A program made the position numbers and the translations under genes. Shown piece after piece: positions 58,227 to 64,000 of a DNA stretch of 64,000 nucleotides. Numbering within the stretch: the first letter of the stretch is position 1; every line of letters begins with the position of its first letter. This DNA is from Neoechinorhynchus agilis. Its lineage: Eukaryota > Acanthocephala. Location: the NCBI GenBank assembly GCA_051530055.1, contig CM121341.1, positions 8,928,001 through 8,992,000 of the forward strand, given 5' to 3'. The notes under the pieces are model-generated. The model did not search any database, was not told where the DNA came from, and worked only from the letters and a program-made list of their open reading frames with translations.

Positions 58227-59241
58227 TCGTTTAATTTTGTCAATAATCAAAGCGTTCAGATAACACCATTCAAGAGTTTCTAAAGAAATCACTGGTGCAA
58301 ATATAATTTGGAAGTATCGCTTTCTGTTTAGTAAAACTCGGTATTTCGAAAAAAACACATTTAATGATTTCACTTGGGCGTACGGTTCATTGAATATCTT
58401 CAAATTATCTCTGAAAAATAATAATTTATCGCCGTTTCGTTCTTCGTCGTCTCTCGTTCGAATTACAACTTCAATGTTAAAATATTTATATTTTGTTGAA
58501 CAAGTTTACTTCAAAGGAAAATGTAGCGGAGAATTCGGTTTCGGCAAAGTTAAAAACTCAATTTAGTTAATATGATTTTTGTTTTTGTGAACCATAACTA
58601 TTTTCTGTTATAATTTAAAGAGCAAATTCACGAATAGTCACCATGTTCTCGATTTTAAAACGCCGCAATTTCGCAGTTCAAAAGTCCGAGAAGAAAATCT
58701 TCGATAAAAATCAACCCGTACTTAATTTTCAATGTGATTAAAAATATCGACATTTATGCTTATTTGGAATTTAAGACGTTTAAATAATCAAATTGTTTTT
58801 CACTTAGCATCGACCATTTACTTTGCCACTAATTATTTGATTATAAAAAGAGATGGCATATGCGATTTTATCGATCGGTTAATGATAATAAAGATGTATT
58901 AATGAAGAATCAAATCAGATAAGAAAAATAATTAATGTCAAACCGAATCAGAATCTTACGTTATTCGATTTAAGCCAATCAAAGAAGACGTCGATGCATA
59001 AAGCCGGCGGTAATGGGCCATTAAAGACTACGAAATAAATCGGCAAGTAATTAATAAGCATCAATCGGCGTTCATAAATGATCAACAACCGATTTGCGTG
59101 GTAAATATTTGCCAAAACCTGTAATTAATAACACGTTTATGAGAAAGCGTGTAATTTTCTCAGAACCAACATCGATCTCTTTTAGGAAAGGTCTATTGGT
59201 TTGAGATCTCATAGAATAAAGTGTTCATTCTTAAATTAGAA
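58227..59241. other. Intergenic, no gene recognised
   Basis: AT-rich. No convincing coding motif; upstream flank of the Lys/Asn-rich gene that follows. Confidence 0.4.
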
Positions 59242-60717
59242 ATGTCAACCATAACTTACAACGAAGCAGCCTTTAAAACGGCTTCATTACGGGAACTATT
59301 TGCAACAATACGGATTTACGTCGACGAAAAGAATAGAGTAAAAAATGAGGAAATTGCAGAAAAACTAATTCGCGAGATCGTACAACGAGATATTTCAGCC
59401 AATGACGTACAAGAACTCATGATTGAAGGTTTCGTTGACGCCATTAAAATCAATCCGAACAACGAATCTCTCCATTGTTTAATAGAGGAGCTATGTGAAC
59501 AAATCGCATCAGCGAATAATAAGAAAAAATCTAACACAAAGAATAGAAGAAATTCACTGAAATCAGAAAAGGCAAATAATGAGAAAAATAATAACAATGA
59601 AAAGCTGAAGGCGGTTTCAAAAGTGAAGCTAAAAAATAAAGAAGACAAAAAATCGTCGAAGAAAACAAACCAAACTAAAAATGGTAATAATGAAAACAAT
59701 ACCTGTTCCAAGAAAATCAGCTACCTGAAGAAAGAACGACAGAAGATAAACTTTGACCAAATCTAAATGAAGAATTTTCTGTTTCTCCAAACACAGTTAG
59801 AAAGTCCCCGGAAATTAAAATGGAAAGTCAGCGAGGCACCAAGTCGCAGTCAAGAAATAACAACGGCGAATCGATACTGATCACGCAAGTTCGAATTTCG
59901 TCGTGTTCACCGTTCAAATGACGATGTCCGTTTGACAGCTCCACCGCCGGGCACTTATCTTCGATCGAACAAGGAGGATCATCTTGACTATGGATATGAA
60001 CCGAATTATTCCCATGGATTTTCCGATCAAATAATGGAGACTGGGATGAGTTTTAATGGAGAGTCACAATCCGAAAGTGTGAGTCAAGTTCAGATGCCGA
60101 GAGTGGCCATAGCAAGTCCTCCGGAATCTCAAAAATACTATTCGATGGCCATGAACAATGACGTTTCACATCAAAATGCGATGGTACCTCAAAGGCCGAG
60201 AACGTTCTTCTACAACCGACCACCGATTCGAATTCCGAACACGGCAATCCAGACGAACGCATACAGATATCCCGGATACTTCAATACGCAACCAACTTTG
60301 CAAACAGCTCCATATTCTCAATATTGCATTAATAATATGAACAATGGAGCATCGCCGGCGATGTATCCATCAACTGGTGCCCCGACAGCCGCAGGACCGA
60401 TGGCATCGCCTCCATCACAGGCTGGATACAGGTTCCAAGGTCAAATTTTTTCTGGCTATGATTATCCGTCGACGAATTTTAATCAAACTCCCCCAACAAT
60501 TAGGAACAATACAACTCAAATGGCCACGAATAATGCCTATATTTCGATGACACCGGCAATGATGCAACCATCGCCAATAAGAACCAATATGGCACCGAAC
60601 TTTATGGCTGGCATGAATCCACCTTATAATGCAGGTCCAACTGTAGCCGTAAAGCGCCATTCGCAGAACGGTGGGTTTGGCGGTCAACCAACGGTTATAA
60701 AAATGGTTAGACGCTGA
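59242..60717 (+). CDS. Hypothetical protein: helical start, Lys/Asn-rich middle, Pro/Asn/Met-rich tail
   Basis: The ATG at 59242 opens a frame of 174 codons: a helical N-terminal part (LFATIRIYVDEKNRVKNEE, then LIREIVQRDISANDVQELM) and a long Lys/Asn-rich segment. A second open block, from about 59881 to the stop at 60715, begins RKFEFRRVHRSNDDVRL and is rich in Pro, Asn, Gln, Tyr and Met (PPPGTYLRSNKEDHLDYGYE), ending GGFGGQPTVIKMVRR. The two blocks lie in different frames. A splice or frameshift joins them, or they are two genes. The composition suits a low-complexity RNA-associated or scaffold protein; no family is recognised. Confidence 0.55.
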
Positions 60718-62359
60718 ATTCTAGTACCCAAAGTTCATCATATTTTATAGTTATTATATTTACACAACTTATTAGAATATAAAAAAGATTTGATTTTTTT
60801 CATTTGGAGAAAAGAAATTTAAATTTTTAGCAGAACAACCCGATGTAGTGTTTTCACTGATTTCTTAAAATCAATAATATTACAATAAGCAGAATTCTTG
60901 CTTAAAATCAATTTGAAGTATTCGTTCAATCGATTATCGTTATCAATAAAGTTTGAGTGTAGAAACATGCAATGAGAAATATCAACAACAACATTTTATT
61001 AATCACCAGCGTAGACGTTTAGCATTTAAGCGAATGAAACTCCTCAACGCTTGCTAATTAATTTCCAAGGAATCGACTTTTGAACGTGGACGAATGCACT
61101 AAATCAACTGAATTACTTTTATTGCATTGATATCGAATTAACGCAACTTGCGTTAGTTTTTTAATTTCTGATAAGAGGAATTTGTTATGGACTCAAACGT
61201 CCAGCTGAAACTTTTTCGAGTACAATTTTGTTAAGTTTAGAAATAGCACAAAGACTTCCTCAATTGGGTCCGATGAAATCGTTATAATTTATTTGCACGA
61301 TATTGGCATTGCGGATACAAGCAATGAATAATTTCTTAAAATGAAAATTAAATTCTCTGTCGTCGTAGTGATTAATTTATCCAATCATCAAAATTTGACA
61401 GCAAGGGAAAAAATCGATGCACAGCCCAGCTCATTTTTTTACAGGAGGAACTATCCTGTCCTCGGATCGCCAGTGATTCGTCTCAATCTCTTGAACCGTA
61501 GTTACAAGGGAGAAACTGTTTCCTTGTTACAAAATTATTGGCAAATAATTCACAGCAAAGAAAAAAATCGATGATGAATAATCGCTATTTTATTTGGTAA
61601 ACACAAAGTTTACTGGTATCGTTAGCACCAAATTAAATACTCATTCAATTTTTTCCCTAGACGCGCAATGAAACCAATTGTAAGAAACAAGCGAAGAGCG
61701 GCCAAAGAAAATTAACTCTTATAAAATTCTATTTGCTGATTAAATATCATTCATTGAATCAGGTTGCTAACAAAGCGAAGGAAGGTATCCATATACCGAC
61801 GAAATCTGTGGAAATTTCAAATTAAAGACGTTCAATCAGTGATGATCGGTTTTAAAACTCATAGCTAATAAAACACGATTGATTCGTCAGAGATTTGTAC
61901 TCTAGAAGGATTTTGCGAATGCCATTAAAGGGGTGTAACTGCCCAAACCTCATAAATGAGGAAAATAATTTTAAAGGACCGCCATGGTAAATAATTTTTA
62001 CAATAAAAATGTTAGCACAGATAAGTTACTAATTAGTGGCACTTAAATGGATGGAAATTTTCTTTGTTTAAGAAGTCAATGAAAATTGCGACACATCCAT
62101 CGTCTCGTTTGTAGTGTGAAAAACCAATCTTACAATGTAGATTCTGGGATTGGAATTGTGTTTTATTTCTAAGACAAGCTGCACCATTTTTGCTCTCAAT
62201 AAATAAGTCACTTTTAAACAATTTGGCAATTTTTAAACAATTGAAAAGCATTCAGCGTTCTTTGATTGGAAAGTGAAAATTTGATTTCGAACTCACAGAA
62301 TAGTCTTCGCAGTAATGAAATAAACAGCCTTATTTGGGGTTACGGAGGTGACCTTGAAC
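60718..62359. other. Intergenic, no gene recognised
   Basis: AT-rich sequence with a polyadenylation-like ATATAAAAAAG after the preceding gene. Short frames only. Confidence 0.4.
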
Positions 62360-62545
62360 ATGCGATTCTCACTAAATGGCATTTTATCAACTGCGATTTC
62401 AATAATTGCTGTGTGCCATTCTTGCCAACTTGTTAATTTTCCACCACAATTAATAAGATCTCATAATGTCACCGAGGACACAATCGTAACCGAAAAGAAT
62501 GTTATAAAGACTAAGCTTAGCGTCCGAAAACAATTCCGAATTTAA
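62360..62545 (+). CDS. Possible small secreted protein
   Basis: A 61-codon frame starts MRFSLNGILSTAISIIAVCH, a good signal-peptide profile, followed by SCQLVNFPPQLIRSHNVTED (one N-glycosylation sequon) and a basic end SVRKQFRI. No family is recognised and no introns are seen. It could be the first exon of a longer gene or chance. Confidence 0.35.
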   Translation: MRFSLNGILSTAISIIAVCHSCQLVNFPPQLIRSHNVTEDTIVTEKNVIKTKLSVRKQFRI

Positions 62546-62914
62546 TGAAATTATTGGCTAGTACACAAATCAATCAAATTACTTTTAGGACCTGCCGAAA
62601 AATAATATTGTAGAACTACTGCATTGGAGCATTAGCAAAAATGAATTGTATTAAAATTTGAACACTTTTGTTAAAAAAACTTCAAATTTTATTCTTATTC
62701 ATTTTTACATGCCATCGTTCCAATTTATAAGTTTCGATGAGAACGGAGGAACATCTTCATCCTCCACTGCTTCGCGCGTCCAGCAGCGCAGCTTCATCTG
62801 TGATAAAAATAGTTGGCTGCACGGCGAATCCTTGTTATTGTGCCATTTTCGTAACTTGGTTAAAAATTCTGCTTGGTCCGACGGCACCAATAGTTTTAAA
62901 GGCGAGAGAGTTTT

Positions 62915-63022
62915 CAAAATGTAGAGCGAAAAATCGAGGCATTTGTATTTCTCTTTTTCAACCACTTCACCGGCTCCTAAAACTGTAAGGACCAAGTTGT
63001 CCTTAGCCATTGCATTCGCGCA
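62915..63022 (-). repeat. Partner of the repeat at 6.87-6.98 kb
   Basis: The complement reads GCGAATGCAATGGCTAAGGA, then ACAGTTTTAGGAGCCGGTGA and AAATACAAATGCCTCGAT, matching the plus strand at 6.87-6.98 kb. In both places it lies near retroelement debris. Confidence 0.55.
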
Positions 63023-63079
63023 GATGAAGTCCCAAGGCGACGACTATAATCAGGTTTATTTGTTAATGCACAAAGCAAG

Positions 63080-63600
63080 GAATCCATGTACCTTTGATTC
63101 CTCATAAACATTAGAGTGCTGATTTGTTTAATGAAGGCCATCATTAATCTGATTGGGAATATCCGGACAGGGGATGTCCGTTCTGGTATGGGTTCATTTC
63201 AGATTTTGATATCCGAGAATATTAGGCAATATAAAAAAAGGAGCGTTGGTAGAGGGAGGTGCGAGGTATAATAGGATTAAACGAATAGCGATTGTGAGTG
63301 ATGTGCTCAAATTGTGGTGGTAGGGTTGATAGACGTTTTGATTGTTTGCTGACGTGCAGTGTGCGAGTCTTATTTCAAGTTTGATTCAAACTGGAAACCC
63401 ATAATCCTGAGGGGAAGATGAATCGCAGGATGTCATTTAGAAGCCCAGACGAGGATGTGGGATTGGCGGAGAATGAAAGGATCATATCGAAGCATTTAGA
63501 GAAATTCGGTGGAGTTTGTGATTGGTGCAGAGGTTTTAATGAAAGAGAGAGGTGGGATGGTGAATGGGATAGGCTGACAGAAGAGGTCTGTTTTTTGAAC
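63080..63600. mobile_element. LINE tail fragment
   Basis: GATTGGGAATATCCGGACAG, then GGATGTCCGTTCTGGTATGG and GGGTTCATTTCAGATTTTGA, is the tail shared with 2.7 and 46.3 kb. The RT-proximal part follows in degraded form to about 63.59 kb. Confidence 0.65.
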
Positions 63601-63665
63601 CGTTAGCTTTCTTCCCTTTGCACTTTTTGACTTCGACCAACTGTTCATTGATTTGTTTGTAAGTT
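63588..63665. repeat. Duplicated fragment of the 52.5-kb gene, internally deleted
   Basis: TGTTTTTTGAACCGTTAGCTTTC through TTTGACTTCGACCAA (about 63590-63642) matches 52493-52545. The next bases, CTGTTCATTGATTTG, match 52718-52733. About 170 bases between those two stretches are absent here. The remainder to 64000 shows no gene that I recognise. Confidence 0.7.
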
Positions 63666-64000
63666 TAGAGTAGAGGACGAGAGGGTAGACGATGTAACTG
63701 TTGAAGCGCCCTCCAGTCTTTTGCCGCCACCTCGGCTTAAACCATCGGTGTCGAGGAGAGATCATAGCATTACGTTTTAGAGTATTCACCATGCTTTTTC
63801 GATTGCTCCTGACTTTTCGATCAATTGAGACCGTGGGATCCTGGACTGTCCCCTTCTTCTCACCGTACTTGAATTTCACAGGGATTTAGCAAACCACGGA
63901 TCAAAGGAGCGGTCAGCTATCATAGTATCAATCGACGGGATCCCAAATATATTGGGAGCGATGATTGACATCACGCCGAGTCGGAAAGTTCAACCTTCAT

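Noticed and set aside
59316-59711. Hydrophobic Phe/Leu/Ser-rich minus frame
   Set aside because: It is the antisense of the Lys/Asn-rich coding segment, which always yields Phe/Leu-rich frames.

Overview
This is a gene-dense window of animal (metazoan) nuclear DNA. The genes are split by very short introns. Most that I could place are 38-53 nt, and four candidates are only 27-32 nt. They encode ordinary eukaryotic proteins: ER N-glycan enzymes, RNA polymerase II subunit RPB6, an SR splicing factor, a C2H2 zinc-finger protein, pyruvate dehydrogenase phosphatase, antizyme, INPP4, a BLTP3-type lipid transporter and an SLC17 transporter. The sequence is AT-rich. It holds non-LTR retrotransposon debris from at least two unrelated lineages and several foldback (MITE-like) families. 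The species cannot be fixed from sequence alone. The compact genes and tiny introns would suit a reduced invertebrate genome; a mesozoan is one guess, because introns under 30 nt are known from dicyemids.

Layout. 1-1.75 kb: a foldback array and a long AAT microsatellite inside an intron of a glucosidase II beta gene, then a small DMAC1-like gene. 2.6-7.6 kb: retroelement block with an orphan centrin exon. 7.9-11.5 kb: alpha-mannosidase II. 12.6-13.6 kb: ARP3 pseudogene. 15.5-18.1 kb: two multi-exon genes, one with zinc fingers. 19.2-19.8 kb: ornithine decarboxylase antizyme with its +1 frameshift site. 20-22.3 kb: decayed LINE. 23.2-25.8 kb: a small secreted-peptide gene and an intronless PDP phosphatase. 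26.4-28.2 kb: foldback elements. 28.6-30.4 kb: DPAGT1. 30.7-31.7 kb: a 359-bp tandem repeat. 33.5-37.6 kb: BLTP3/UHRF1BP1 homologue. 37.7-39.2 kb: RLE-type element. 39.5-41.9 kb: INPP4. 42.7-44.8 kb: repeats and an inverted duplicate of the 6-kb element. 45.4-45.8 kb: RPB6. 46.2-51.6 kb: LINE block. 52.3-54.4 kb: an unknown charged protein and an SR protein. 54.8-57.8 kb: element fragment and SLC17 transporter. 57.8-62.5 kb: hypothetical genes. 62.7-63.7 kb: repeat fragments.

Functional links. Three genes act in the N-glycosylation and ER quality-control route: DPAGT1 starts the lipid-linked oligosaccharide, glucosidase II beta trims in the ER, and mannosidase II trims in the Golgi. Nothing suggests operons. 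Genes lie on both strands, separated by repeats. Several genes carry a single frame break (DPAGT1 exon 6, antizyme at an A7 run, probably INPP4). These could be sequencing indels, true lesions or recoding, and reads or RNA would settle it. All product calls come from reading translated motifs by eye; no searches were run.
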